Assembly: GCF_002994745.2 (NCBI RefSeq)
Contig: NC_037094.1
Coordinates: 24,901,001 to 24,965,000, forward strand
Source of the DNA: Rosa chinensis
Taxonomy: Eukaryota > Streptophyta > Magnoliopsida > Rosales > Rosaceae
Direction of reading: 5' to 3'
Length of the DNA stretch: 64,000 nt
Positions 1 to 10,826 of the stretch are shown piece by piece (the first letter of the stretch is position 1; each line of letters begins with the position of its first letter). The notes under the pieces were generated by a model. That model was given only the letters and a program-made list of their open reading frames with translations. It searched no databases and was not told where the DNA came from. The position numbers and the translations under genes are program-made.

Positions 1-109
1 TTTTTTTTTTACAAATATAATGGATAGATTTAGATTCAGGTCATAAATTATAATAGGATTTATTTTGTTTTCCCTAACCAATATGCGTTCAACATATATA
101 TCAACATAC
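1..109. other. AT-rich flank left of the first Copia element
   Basis: No gene is visible. The last five bases (CATAC, 105-109) form the left target-site duplication of the Copia element that follows. Confidence 0.5.
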
Positions 110-327
110 TGTTGTAGAGAAACTGAATTTGAGAGGAAATTGCTGTATATTCTCATTGATAATAGGGGTCTCTTTATATAGAGAATTACAATGTATAGAA
201 CCTCAATCATACAAGGAAAGTAATCGTACATTGAATAGGAATCTAGATCCTTCTAATTTAACCATATTACCACTAGGTCAAGTAACCTAGAGTTTGAGCT
301 AAACACAAATTAGGGTTTACTTGAACA
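110..327 (-). repeat. 3' LTR of Copia-1
   Basis: 218 bp, TG...CA ends, near-identical to 6483-6700. It lies next to the complement of a polypurine tract. Confidence 0.93.
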
Positions 328-343
328 CTCCCCCTTGTGTTGC
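328..343 (-). other. Polypurine tract of Copia-1
   Basis: Read on the minus strand this is CAACACAAGGGGGAG, directly abutting the 3' LTR, where the plus-strand primer of an LTR retrotransposon lies. The same tract abuts the left LTRs of the other two Copia elements (after 44363 and 63610). Confidence 0.8.
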
Positions 344-767
344 CCAAACGCGGTGCTTCTCTCGTTGCCTCGTTAAAAACCTTGCCGAGTAACAAAAACC
401 CAGTGGGACAAAAATAACCTTGGTCGAAGGGGAAAAAGAGCACAACACACCCTTCACGTTTCGGGGTGAACATGTAGACATCTCCCCCTGATGTCTGTGT
501 CTCCCCCTGATGACTATGATCATGGGAGTTCAGATAATTTCCGCAAGCCAATTCTTGCCACATGTTTCTCGAACGTGGATTTGGGCAATGACTTAGTAAA
601 CAAGTCTACCACATTATCCTCAGATCGAACCTAGTTCACTTTGGTATTTGAGGAGAGTGTTGTTGCTGATTATGCTTGGTGTTGTCGCTTTTGATGTAGC
701 CTTGCTTCATTTGTTCAAAACAAACAGCATTATCCTAAATGCTCGTAGGCTCATCTTGTGGTAGACT

Positions 768-3700
768 TCAAACCACAATTATTCGAACATGCGTGATTAT
801 GGATCCAATCCATAAACATTCACAAACCACTTCGTGAAGAGCAATAATCTCTGTATGGTTCGAAAATATAGCGATTGCGGTATGTTCTGTAGACCTCCAA
901 GATATCACAGTCTTTTCCCATAGTGAACACTTAACCAGTTTGGGAGCGACCTTTGTGTGGGTCAGAGAGGTACCCAACATCAGCAAAACCTTCCAAAACA
1001 CTTATATCGTTTTGGGATGGGGATAGAGAACGCAGGCCAGCGTTGGCGGCGTTTCTGGTGTGTGATGGGTCCTAATCCATCTTCTCTCTGTAGGGATAGA
1101 ACAAGCCCATATCAATCGTACATCTCAAGTACTTAAAGATATCTTTTACACCAATCAAAATGGAGTCGCGTTGGCGCAGAGCTATACCTTAGCTAACAAG
1201 TTTACTACAAACGAGATGTCCGGTCTTGTGCATTGAGTTAAGTACAATAATGCGCCTATTGTACTCAAGTAAGGCACTTCTGCCTCTAGCACATCTTCGT
1301 CATCATCCTTCAGACGAAGAGGATCATTTTCAGGATCAAGACTACGGACGATCATGGGGGTGCTTGAAGGTTTGATCTTGTCAAAATGCCTAAGCATCTA
1401 TCGACACGATGCTCAAGTTCCAAACTGAGACATAATCGTGTTCTTCCATAATCCTTCATCTCAAAATCAGATTTCAAGTGTTCAGCGGTTTCCCTTAACT
1501 CTTTCAGGGCTTCTAATGAAGATCATGTCCAACATGAACCGCGATGGAATCCGAAACTTGTTATGGAAACACATGGGCATATCTCTTCCCAATCAAGTAG
1601 TCATTTTAGCGAGCGTTTCAACCTCTTTGTAAACGCTCTCCGTAGTCTAGAGCCACTTGACTTGGGTAAATGAAGTTCACCATGAACCTTCATGTATATT
1701 ACGTATCTAGATCCCTATAGAGATATATACTGACCACATTTGTAAGCTGCATGTTCAGTTATTCGGAAACTACCAAACTGACAGGGTAGTGGAGTGCAAT
1801 GACATCCATTACGAGAGAATATGTCTCATCGTAGTCGATTCCAGGGCATTTTATGAGAAGCCTTGCGCCATAAGGCGAGATTACCATCTCTTTTTCTCAC
1901 TACGCTTTCTAATGAAGACCCATTTGTCAACAGGTTTTATGTTAGGAGGTGTTAGAATCACTAGCTTAAAAACCTTCCTCTTTGTCAGAGAATCCATCTT
2001 AACCTGGATCGCATCTTTCCATTTAGGCCAAAACTCTCTACGTTGGCATTCATTCATCAACGGAGTGTGGTTTGATATCATTTGACTCAACAAACTCATA
2101 CGCAACGAAATGCGCAACTACATCATCAATTATGATGGAGTTTCTATCACACGTCTCATGTACTAGTGTAAGTTTCATAGAGCTCCATATTCTCCGGAAT
2201 AGGTTCTGACGTTGAGGCGTCCCCCAATGATAACCCTAACCCAGAAGATTCTCATGAGACGGATTTTGAGTCTTGATGATCAAAGGATTGGAATGTGCCA
2301 AAGTGTCCTTCGAACCTACGGGCCTCCCACGCATCCTAGCTGGGGCCATGGCCTGTAAAGAGAGTGGCACTTTGGCGTTGGCGCCATGCCTACCTCCGTG
2401 TAGGGTGCCGCTACGTCCTCTCGTAGGGACGTCCTTCCTTGCAGGCTTGTTTGCAGCATATTTGTGTGATCTCGTCACTTTAACAGGGATCGAGATGAGA
2501 CATAGTGGGGACAGGCCACGACAATTCCTGTCGTTCCTGCTGAACATCCGTGTTCTTATCTCCCCCTAACGACGGGAAGACTGTCTCATCAAAGTGACAA
2601 CCCGCAAATCTAGCGGTAATGAGATCGCCTTGCAAAGGCATTAAGTGGCGGACGATTGTTGGAGTCTCAAATCCAACGTAGTTGCCCATTCGTCTGTAAG
2701 GACCCATCATAGAGCGTTGTGGCGGCGTAATTGGAACATAAATGGCTCACTCAAATATGCGTAAGTACGATACTTGTACCCAGTCACTAGCTGTAACGCA
2801 GAGGTACATTGAGTGGCGGTGGGTCGTAGACGAATTAGCATAGCTGCATGCGATATTGCATCACCCCAAGCGGATAGAAGGAGATTGGTGCGCATTACCA
2901 ATGTCCGGACTATCATCGTAGTCGTTTCCGCAAGACCATTTGGGTGTGTACATAGGAATATGATGTCCAACATCAGTCCCATTGCAATATCCATCGAAAG
3001 TCTTTCGATGTAAACTCTCTAGCATAGTCAAATCCAATTTACTGAATAGGATGATCTGGGGAGTGAGCCTGTTGTCATATGATATGTGCTAGGAGTGGAG
3101 CATAAGCAGCATTTATAGGTGGACAATGGCACAACACGTGACCAGCGTGTTTGTGTGTCAACCAATATCATGAAATATTTAAGCATCCGCAAGTTGGTTG
3201 AATCAATCCACACAATCCCCATGGATTCAATGTAAGAACAGAATGAGTATGTTCATTTCCTTTGCATAGGACGGTCTTAGTCATAATTTCCCTAAGGAAC
3301 GGGCTTTGTAAAATGAGCGAGAGGCTTTAGAAGAAACCAATGACTATTTTGGTTAGGTCTGAGCGTCTGAAACGCTATTTGAAGCAAGTTGGTGATTGCA
3401 GCATCACCTGGGGCGCCATCACCATGATGGACGCTATCCATGGCGTTATGGATAGGGACTGCACCAGCCCTAGGCTGGTGGTGGACGGAGGCGGTGCCCT
3501 AGGCAGCTGCGTCGGTCACACTTAGTCCAGAAATCAACTTTTGATTCATGCTTTGTTTCGCTCGAAAGAAATGATGTCCATGTGAAGTCTTTAGTAGACG
3601 GATCATCATATCATGACCAAGATGACCTATCCTATCGTGACAAAGCCAATATGTGTCTAAATCCAAGAGATCATCTATCGTAACTTTATTGGATTTAATA

Positions 3701-4440
3701 GCTCGAATAGTGACATAAAGTCCACTAGAGAGACACATAAACTTCTATAAGATGCGCCTTTATTCGCAATCATTAGAGGTATTGCAAAGGAACTCATTTC
3801 CGTTCTCTACATGCGTTTTCGCATGAAATCCGTTGGCTACTCATATGTGCGATTTTCCCTAGGAGCGTAGAGAGTTTTTGCGACAGTAATCAAGGTGCCC
3901 TTTTGGCAAAGGGAACTTGGGATATTCCATGTCCTTGAATTAATATTGATGGCCCAGCCATCGTAGTCACAAAGTCATATGCTCATAATCAAAATGGAGT
4001 CATAATGAAAAGAACTCGAAATTTTATTCATAAGCCAACAGAGTTACATCATTGTCTCTTTGACCAAAGAAAATCTAATCCAAAATGCTAGCTAATGCAA
4101 AACAATGGTAGTCGTCTAACTTCTTTCGGTAATTCCAAAATAAATGTGACGAGGTGAGTAGAGAGATTTCGGTGGAGCAAGGCTCGCTTAAGTACCACTA
4201 ATCTCAGAACCTTCCTAGACATCACACTTACTTTGGGTGAGCCTACTTTGAAGAAAGACCAAACCATTGGCATTTACTACAAAAATATATGGCAATTGCT
4301 TATTACATCTCTTGGAAAAATAAAGACTTAAACAAAATTGGCGATCTATTGATCCCAGCCAGATTTGTAGTCTTCAACCATTCACTCTAGATCATCTTTT
4401 TGATCTTCTTGTTCCAGATAGTAAGCTTCTCTTGCTTCAC
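768..4440 (-). pseudogene. Copia-1 pol, multiply frameshifted
   Basis: No continuous frame remains. From 5' to 3' on the minus strand the recognisable pieces are as follows. A GAG-pre-integrase zinc region lies at 3738-3560 (CHDRIGHLGHDMM). Integrase pieces lie at 3222-3030 (ILVDTQTRWS) and 2994-2707 (AWGDAISHAAMLIRLRPTA). A post-integrase linker spans 2710-2236. The start of reverse transcriptase lies at 2117-1881 (WKDAIQVKMDSL) and its end at 1397-1182 (YLTQCTRPDISFVVNLLA). An RNase H piece lies at about 1000-770 (GKTVISWRSTEHTAIA). Pol would normally be one polyprotein of over 1000 residues. Numerous stops and shifts make this copy non-functional. Confidence 0.88.
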
Positions 4441-4450
4441 AATATGCTTT

Positions 4451-5440
4451 CTAGGTGGTGACAATTTCTTCACGAGCTCTACAAATGTGTGCCCAATGAT
4501 CAGACACTCCACATCGAGAACATACATCTCTTTGCTCAAACTCCATTGATTGAGGCGCTTTGAAAGCGTCATTCAGATTGCTCTTAGTATTGGTGGCGCC
4601 ACCAACATGGCCAGAGGCGTTGCCTCCCTCTCTCTTTCCACGTTGGCCTTTTCGGTTCCGTGTTCGCCTATTTTGGCTATTACCTTCCCAAGTAGAGCGA
4701 TTATATGGACCAGAAAGTCCAGAAGTATCCCTAAGGATAGGGTTTCGCTCTTGGAGCCTTCTCTTAGGGGCGCGGCTATAATTGGATTTCTGAATATGCT
4801 CTATTTCCACGGATCTCGAATTATAGTTCTTCACAAGGATGTTGTCATGCTTTTCAGCGACATTCATAGCTCCAATGAGCTCATGAAACCTTGTGATCCT
4901 TCCTGCAATAACATCAATTCGATAGTTCTTAGCAACCATCAATGTAGAGACTGGGAAGGTAGAGAGAGTCTTCTCAATCAACATCGCATTTGTGATCTCT
5001 TTATCACAGAATTCCATTAAAGATTTAATGCGAAGTGCTTCCGAGTTGTAGTCAAGAACTGACTTTAAATCATACAAGCGGAGGCTATGCCATCTCACTT
5101 CTAGGTCAGGAAGCAGGGAGTCATGGACGTTGCCAAATCTTTCTTCGAGTGAGACCCACAGCCTTCTAGGGTCTTCTTCATTCATACACTCGTACTGGAG
5201 TGAATCATCCATATGACGAGTCATTAGGATGATGGCTTTTGCCTTATTTGCCTCTAAGGCTGCTCTATTTGTTTCCAAAGCTTGAGCTTGCTCAACAGTT
5301 AGCATGTCCTGGCTAGGCTCGAGAATCGTATCTAGGATTCCATCGGCCTTGAGATGTTGGCGGACATCACGAACCCACCTGTGATATTCAGAGCCAGTTG
5401 TTCCCAATGGAGCAAAGTCCAATTTGTTCAGGTTACTCAT
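4451..5440 (-). pseudogene. Copia-1 gag, cut short by a nonsense codon
   Basis: The ORF starts at the ATG at 5440 (MSNLNKLDFAPLG), right after the leader. A UBN2/retrotransposon gag domain fills most of it, and one CX2CX4HX4C zinc knuckle (CSRCGVSDHWAHIC) lies near the end. It stops at a TAG where the sister element (50868-51908) has TAC followed by about 17 more codons, so the last stretch is lost. Gag would form the virus-like particle and bind the element RNA. Confidence 0.88.
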
Positions 5441-5455
5441 CTTGAAAGAGAACAA

Positions 5456-6482
5456 GAAAAAGGGTTAGTTTCGGAGAGGAAAAAGCTACCACGAAAACAT
5501 ATAAAATTTCTGAGCGTAGTCGCTTCCAAGAAATTAGGAATTTCTGAGCCTAATCGCTTCCAAGAAATTCAATTCTAAGAGGTATTGGATTAGATTGAAA
5601 CAATGACGTAAGTGGTCGATCATAAATTCTCTACAAATTCTAAGTTTGGAGATCTCAACAAGCTCCAAGCTTGGAGTGAGCACGAACCCCCACAGTTCTG
5701 CTTAATTAGGTCTCCCTATGATGAAGAAAGGGAGGTAGAAGAAGGGAGTTTGCAAGTCCCCGAGAAAAAGAAGAGAAAAAGAATAAAAAACTTCAAAAAC
5801 TGGAACTTTTAGTAAACCATGCCTCTTAGAATTGCAGAGCGTATTCGATCCTCGTTGTAGGATTGCAAACAAGCTTCAGTCCTAGGCGAATCAAACTTGT
5901 TGAAATTCGGAGCAAATTCGCTTCTAAATAGCTCCCACTCCAATTGGTGTACAGGTCTCAAAACGACTCCAATAGGGCTTAAATTTGGAGGTTAGATAGA
6001 ATAGATAGAGGTGAACAACTTTGATGAAGTAAGAATTTTTATCTGAAGTTCTGAACTAGAAGTTTCGGGGCTTGCAAACTGACTGATATGCACAGGAACG
6101 AGCATGCTGAACAGCTCCCACCTCTAATGGTTTACATGTCTCAAAACGACTCCAATAGGGCTAAAATTTGGAGGTCAGATAGAAGAGACATATATGAACA
6201 ATTTTGATGAAGAAAGTATTTTGATCAGAGGTTCCGAACAAGACGTTTCGGGCCGTGCAAGCAGGCTGATCTGCACAGGAACGAGCGTGCTGCTGTGCTG
6301 CAGGGGGCAGCAGGCGTGCCGCAATGCTGCAGGGGGCAGCAGGCTGCACACGGGTGCGCAAGGGCTGCAGGGGAAGCGTACGGCATGGCTAGCAAGGGCT
6401 AGGAGCTTGCGGCAGTTTTGGTGAGAAGAGTTTTCGGGTTTTTTTGTTTTTAGGGCTAGGGTTAGGGCTCGTGCTGATAACG
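5456..6482 (-). other. Copia-1 leader with a 183-bp tandem repeat
   Basis: Untranslated leader between the 5' LTR and gag. Two diverged copies of a 183-bp unit run from about 5930 to 6295; for example AAACGACTCC occurs at 5961 and 6144. A short GC-rich run with repeated CTGCAGGGGGCAGCAGG lies at 6295-6350. Immediately beside the LTR (about 6463-6482) the minus strand reads CGTTATCAGCACGAGCCCTA, the expected primer-binding position, with TATCAG shared with initiator-tRNA-Met-type sites. Confidence 0.7.
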
Positions 6483-6700
6483 TGTTGTAGAGAAACTGAA
6501 ATTGAGAGGAAATTGCTGTCTATTCTCATTGATAACAGGGGCCTCTTTATATAGAGGATTACAATGTATAGAACCTCAATCATACAAGGAAATTAATCAT
6601 ACATTGAATAGGAATCTAGATCCTTCTAATTTAACCCTATTACCACTAGGTCAAGTAACCTAGAGTTTGGGCTAAACACAAATTAGGGTTTACTTGAACA
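6483..6700 (-). repeat. 5' LTR of Copia-1
   Basis: 218 bp, the partner of 110-327. CATAC follows at 6701-6705. Confidence 0.93.
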
Positions 6701-6705
6701 CATAC

Positions 6706-7464
6706 ATTTTTATGTCACATTATCTTAATCATATTTTTAATTCTTATTAAATATATATGAATATTTTAATGAGTATGTAGTGAAATTGAAAAATGAAAAA
6801 TAGATAAGGAAAATAATAAAGAATACAATCTAATATTATTGAATTGGAAAGTCTACATAAAATAAATATAAATTTTTTTTTTTGTATAATTATTGTCCTT
6901 AATAGTAATTTTATAGTAGGTTATATATGTCATTTAATAATTCATCATAGAGTGAGGTCAAGTGAGTAGATTTGGAGGTCCCAATAGAAACACTCATATT
7001 TAATTGCAGCTAATTACTTTGAAATCAATCGAGAAAGCTAGGTTTAAATTACAAAAAGAAAGATTAGGAAGCTAAATAGAGGTCTTGTTGCATGGAATCA
7101 AAAGTTATACACTTATACTAGCTCATACTACATACAATCCATTATTCATACACATATCTCAAGAGAAACAAGCATAATATTTATTTCTTGCCGAAAGGGA
7201 AAGCAACGACATCTGAAAACCTTCAACATTAAGCCTTGAATTTTTCCACTTCTAGGAAATTAGGCTCATCATTTCCCTGAATGCCAGAATCTCCTAACAT
7301 TATGTCAAAACAATTGACAGTCAAAAAACAATATTTCTAAAAGATTGAACAAATATTTTGTGTTTCCAAACGATTGTTATACTATAAATTTGAAGAGTTT
7401 AAGTATATCTAGCCAGAAATATAAACACTAGAAAAAATAAGTATTATGTAGCGTAGTTTACCAT
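6706..7464. other. 3' flank of RLP1, no gene
   Basis: AT-rich. From about 6995 it matches the 3' flanks of the other RLP genes (21945-22396, and 43815-44160 continuing at 53206-53308), which shows that the duplication unit extends beyond the RLP stop codon. At 7346-7370 it carries the uninterrupted version of the site that Copia-2 invaded near RLP4. Confidence 0.7.
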
Positions 7465-10452
7465 TTATCTTTGAAGTGTCCTCCGCACTTTTGCCTTGGT
7501 TTTGACATAAATCCAATCTTTTTTTTTTTTTTGAGAATAAACATAAATCCAATCTTTTGCATTGTCCAGGAATCTGAAATAAGCATATCTCCAAGAAGTC
7601 TTAAGTAGTAAACTGCCGCAGACCATCCAAAATCCAGTGACAAATCCCAGCACTACACTAATAAAGAATCCAAGGTTGAGACCATCACTAACCTGTTCTT
7701 TGTTATCAATTTTAGTTCCTCTCGCGATTCCATCATCTTGAACTGTTCCGTCTCCTGGACAACTTGGTGTCAACGGTGGTCCACAAAGTCCAAGATTTCC
7801 CATATATTGAGAAGCATTAAAACCCTGAAGTTGGGTGCCCGATGGAATTCTTCCTGACAAGTTGTTGTGTGATAAGTCCAAGACACTAAGAAAGTTTAAG
7901 CTCGCAAAACTTGTAGGAATTTTACCAGATATCTGATTTCTTGACAAATCAAGAGATTCCAACATCTTCATGTTACCAAAGTCTTCAGGAAGATTTCCCA
8001 TCAATTTGTTTCTAGACAGGTTCAGAGAAATCAACTCTGTCATAGTTGCTATACTTGGCGGAATTTTCCCAATCAAATAGTTGCTTGAAATGTCAATGCT
8101 TCTTAAACCTATAAGATTGGGAAACTCAATTTCTATTCCTTTCCACACAAGTTCCACAATAACATTATAAACTCCCGAATCATCTGCCAAAGCGGTTATG
8201 TTATTGAAGCAATGTGGCAAGCCTCCTGAAATATTGTTGTAAGAGAGGTCCAAAACATGAATGGCAGCTAGATTGCACAGGGAGAAGGGTATGATTCTAT
8301 TAAACTCATTTGACCGTAAGCGTAGAATCACCAAGTTTGTTAGGCTTTGGCCAATCCATGTTGGTATCTTTCCCGACAAGTTATTGTTGCCAAGGTCAAC
8401 CATCAATAATCGGGTACAGTTCTCTAAAGAAGGCAATTCTCCTGAAAAGTTGTTATCATGTAAACGCAATACCGCAATTCCCTGTAGATTGCCTAACGAC
8501 CTTGGTATTTTTCCAGATAATTTATTTTTTCCCAAATCCAACACTCGCAATTCTTGAAATTGCATCCAACAATTAGGAAGCTCCCCAGACAATAGGTTCT
8601 TAGAAATGTCAAGATGCGTTAAATATGGAGCCTGGGTTGCACAGAAGGAAGACAACGGCTCAGAAAACATGTTATTCGAGAGATACAACTCCGTGAGCAT
8701 AGGAGAAAATGAGGGCAATGCGCCAGAAAATAGATTAGAAGACAAGTTAACATAACTCAAGCTTGTCGATGACAGATTCGGTAGTCTCCCATGGATTTGG
8801 TTCATAGAGAGATCTAATTGAGATAAGCCAGAAAATAGATCCCAAACCTTGATGGGTAATGATCCTGATAGTCCAGCATTAGAGAGATAAAGAGTCGTAA
8901 GATTTGTCTGCGTTAGAATCCACTTGGGAAAAGCTGGGCCCACCTTGCAAGAGGACATGTCTAACCAATCAGTAAGTCGAAATGGTGGATTCCAATCAGA
9001 GCTCAAGTTGATAGAGAAACAATTACCAGAAAGACTCAAATACTTTAAACGAGAGAGGTTCAAAAAGTGGGCTTCTGTTATGACACCACTCAAAGAATTC
9101 CCGGAGAGATATAATGTTTCAAGGCTAGAGAGTTGCCCGACACTCTCGGGTACAGAGCCATTTAGTTGATTAAAGGAAAGATATAACTCTCTTAACTTTG
9201 AAAAACTTGCCAAATCCGGCAACGACCCCCAAAACTGGTTATCACTCAAGCCCAAGGTATCAAGTGTGTTCTTAGCACAAGACAAGGTTTTAACAGAGTC
9301 CTCAATGTTTTCAGACAATTGGTTTGACATTAAGGTCAACGACTCTAAGCTGCATAAGTTTTGAAAGCCTTTTGGTAACCCACCTTCAAGTTGATTCTCA
9401 TACAGATCTAGTGTTACTAAAGAAAGCATGCTTGTGAAGACATCTGGGATAGGACCTTTAAGATTGTTGGAAGAGAGACCAATATGGACAAAGTTGCTGC
9501 TGGTATTGGCTATCCAATAAAATATTGAAGAATTAAGAAAGTTCCCAGAGAGGTCAAGGAGTTGAAGAGAGGTGGAAGAATTAATAAAGGAAAGTGATCT
9601 TAGATTGACATCGGGAAGCTCACACCAAGATAACTGAAGCTCGGTCAGCGAAGTGAGCTTGCTTAAAGATTGTGGCCAATTCACAACCTTTGACAAATCT
9701 AGATATGACATGTTCAAGTATCTCAAGGAAGAAAGATGAGATAACCACTCAAGATTTTCAGGACTAACAACTTGGTTACGGTAAAGATCAAGAGTGTGCA
9801 AATTAGAGAGGTTTCCAAGTTGGGGAGGAACAGGTCCACTGAAATTAGCATCTGCAAGTTTGAGCTCTTTCAATTGACTCATAGAGCCAATGAATTTGGG
9901 AATCATCATTCCTTCAAAATCATTGGAGGAAAGATCAAGAGTGTGCAAATTAGAGAGGTTTCTAAGTTGGGGAGGAACAGGTCCGCTGAAATTAGCATCT
10001 GCAAGTTTGAGTTCTTTCAATTGACTCAAAGAGCCAATGAACTTGGGAATCATATTTTCTCCAAAATCAAAATAACTGAGGTCCAAGTAATTTAGATATC
10101 GCAATTCAAGTAGTGAAGGACTAATTTCACCACTTAAAGGAACTTCAGCAGAATAGAGATATGGATCATAATTAAAGGAGAAATCAAGGCTGGTAACATG
10201 ACCTGTTTGGTTGTTGCATGCTATTCCTCTCCACTTGCAGCAATCTTTCTCACTTTTCCAAGAGGCAAGAGCATTGGACTTATCCACCAGGCCTTGTTTG
10301 AAGTGGAGAAGAGCATGCCTTTCACTCTCCAAGCACATGATGTTGTTTGAGCTTCCAACAGTTGAACAACAAATAGCAGAGGCAATGGCCAGGCACACAA
10401 GCCCAACCAAACAAGAATGCATAGACCCACCACTCATTATACTGAAAAACAT
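7465..10452 (-). CDS. RLP1: LRR receptor-like protein, EIX/Cf class, intact
   Basis: Single exon, 995 residues, starting at the ATG at 10452. This start gives a short leader and a hydrophobic signal peptide (about residues 11-29); an open TTG extension further upstream runs through the promoter and is not used here. An LRR N-cap with the CCKW pair lies near residues 40-80. About 30 LRRs of the LxxLDLSxNxLSGxIP type follow, with an island near 750-783, four more LRRs, then an acidic stretch. One membrane helix (924-950) contains a GxxxG motif (GFVTG), and the 45-residue cytoplasmic tail has no kinase. Proteins of this family bind apoplastic elicitors and signal through SOBIR1 and BAK1; the ligand here is unknown. 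Two oddities stand out: a two-LRR duplication (residues 134-182 repeated at 183-231), and 12 extra tail residues from a small insertion at 7505-7558. Confidence 0.93.
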   Translation of the reverse strand: MFFSIMSGGSMHSCLVGLVCLAIASAICCSTVGSSNNIMCLESERHALLHFKQGLVDKSNALASWKSEKDCCKWRGIACNNQTGHVTSLDFSFNYDPYLYSAEVPLSGEISPSLLELRYLNYLDLSYFDFGENMIPKFIGSLSQLKELKLADANFSGPVPPQLRNLSNLHTLDLSSNDFEGMMIPKFIGSMSQLKELKLADANFSGPVPPQLGNLSNLHTLDLYRNQVVSPENLEWLSHLSSLRYLNMSYLDLSKVVNWPQSLSKLTSLTELQLSWCELPDVNLRSLSFINSSTSLQLLDLSGNFLNSSIFYWIANTSSNFVHIGLSSNNLKGPIPDVFTSMLSLVTLDLYENQLEGGLPKGFQNLCSLESLTLMSNQLSENIEDSVKTLSCAKNTLDTLGLSDNQFWGSLPDLASFSKLRELYLSFNQLNGSVPESVGQLSSLETLYLSGNSLSGVITEAHFLNLSRLKYLSLSGNCFSINLSSDWNPPFRLTDWLDMSSCKVGPAFPKWILTQTNLTTLYLSNAGLSGSLPIKVWDLFSGLSQLDLSMNQIHGRLPNLSSTSLSYVNLSSNLFSGALPSFSPMLTELYLSNNMFSEPLSSFCATQAPYLTHLDISKNLLSGELPNCWMQFQELRVLDLGKNKLSGKIPRSLGNLQGIAVLRLHDNNFSGELPSLENCTRLLMVDLGNNNLSGKIPTWIGQSLTNLVILRLRSNEFNRIIPFSLCNLAAIHVLDLSYNNISGGLPHCFNNITALADDSGVYNVIVELVWKGIEIEFPNLIGLRSIDISSNYLIGKIPPSIATMTELISLNLSRNKLMGNLPEDFGNMKMLESLDLSRNQISGKIPTSFASLNFLSVLDLSHNNLSGRIPSGTQLQGFNASQYMGNLGLCGPPLTPSCPGDGTVQDDGIARGTKIDNKEQVSDGLNLGFFISVVLGFVTGFWMVCGSLLLKTSWRYAYFRFLDNAKDWIYVYSQKKKKDWIYVKTKAKVRRTLQR
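7505..7558. repeat. Micro-insertion: oligo(dT) with 18-bp target duplication
   Basis: ACATAAATCCAATCTTTT occurs at 7505-7522 and again at 7541-7558. Between the copies lies an 18-bp run of T followed by GAGAATAA. RLP2 and RLP4 have the motif once with no insert. The 36-bp gain keeps the RLP1 frame. Confidence 0.8.
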
Positions 10453-10487
10453 GATTATGAAGATGATATGCCACCTGCAAAGTGAAG

Positions 10488-10495
10488 TATATATA
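10488..10495 (-). promoter_or_regulatory. TATA box of RLP1
   Basis: TATATATA lies about 36 bp before the chosen ATG. The same context is kept before RLP4. The short spacing means the 5' UTR is very short, or that translation begins at the second or third Met (10437 or 10422). Either choice keeps the signal peptide. Confidence 0.5.
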
Positions 10496-10750
10496 GTTGA
10501 AGCAAAAGGATTTTGGAAACTACATATGTATAATCGTGGAAACAGCAATGGAGTTGCTTCATTGACTAACTTGATCGGCATAATTTGGAAATTGGTTTTT
10601 TCTTCATTGATTTTCTTTAGTCTCAGTCTCACAATATGATTGAGGATGACCCAGCACCACTCATATCATGTGGTTCGAATATGTTGTAGTTTTGTACAAT
10701 CATTCTATGCTTCTCTCCTTTCTGAATGAATACTAGTTTTTGTGAATCAG

Positions 10751-10826
10751 GTACGGCTTCAAAGAGCTCGAAAGCTTAATCGAAGACCTTTGCCGCCAGA
10801 ATCCCAATTCCGATCCTCATTCCTGA
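10751..10826 (+). pseudogene. Relic of a 56-residue two-exon gene, unit 1
   Basis: Only exon 2 is left. It follows the acceptor GAATCAG, reads YGF, then loses about 23 bp (FGRESAR in the other copies) and continues through the IEDL region to the terminal TGA. Exon 1 is absent. The full gene, as reconstructed by comparing units 3 and 4, would encode a small protein with a hydrophobic N-terminal segment and a basic C-terminal part. I do not recognise its function. Confidence 0.6.

Larger units (their letters stand above)
110..6700 (-). mobile_element. Ty1/Copia LTR retrotransposon, decayed (Copia-1)
   Basis: Two direct LTRs of 218 bp (110-327 and 6483-6700) begin TGTTGTAG and end TTGAACA. The element is flanked by the same 5 bp, CATAC, at 105-109 and 6701-6705, so the insertion is complete. 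The gag protein, the pol order and the purine-rich tract next to the left LTR all place it on the minus strand. By eye the two LTRs differ at about nine positions (roughly 4 percent). Gag survives as a nearly full ORF, while pol is broken into short frames, so the element cannot move on its own. The domain order (gag, GAG-pre-integrase, integrase, RT, RNase H) is that of Copia. Confidence 0.95.

Noticed and set aside
4550..5020. 156-codon plus-strand ORF (and its match at 51063-51506)
   Set aside because: Antisense of Copia gag.
10453..10632. 60-codon N-terminal extension of RLP1 (TTG start)
   Set aside because: It runs through the TATA box and lacks an ATG where needed. The signal peptide starts properly at 10452 or just after.
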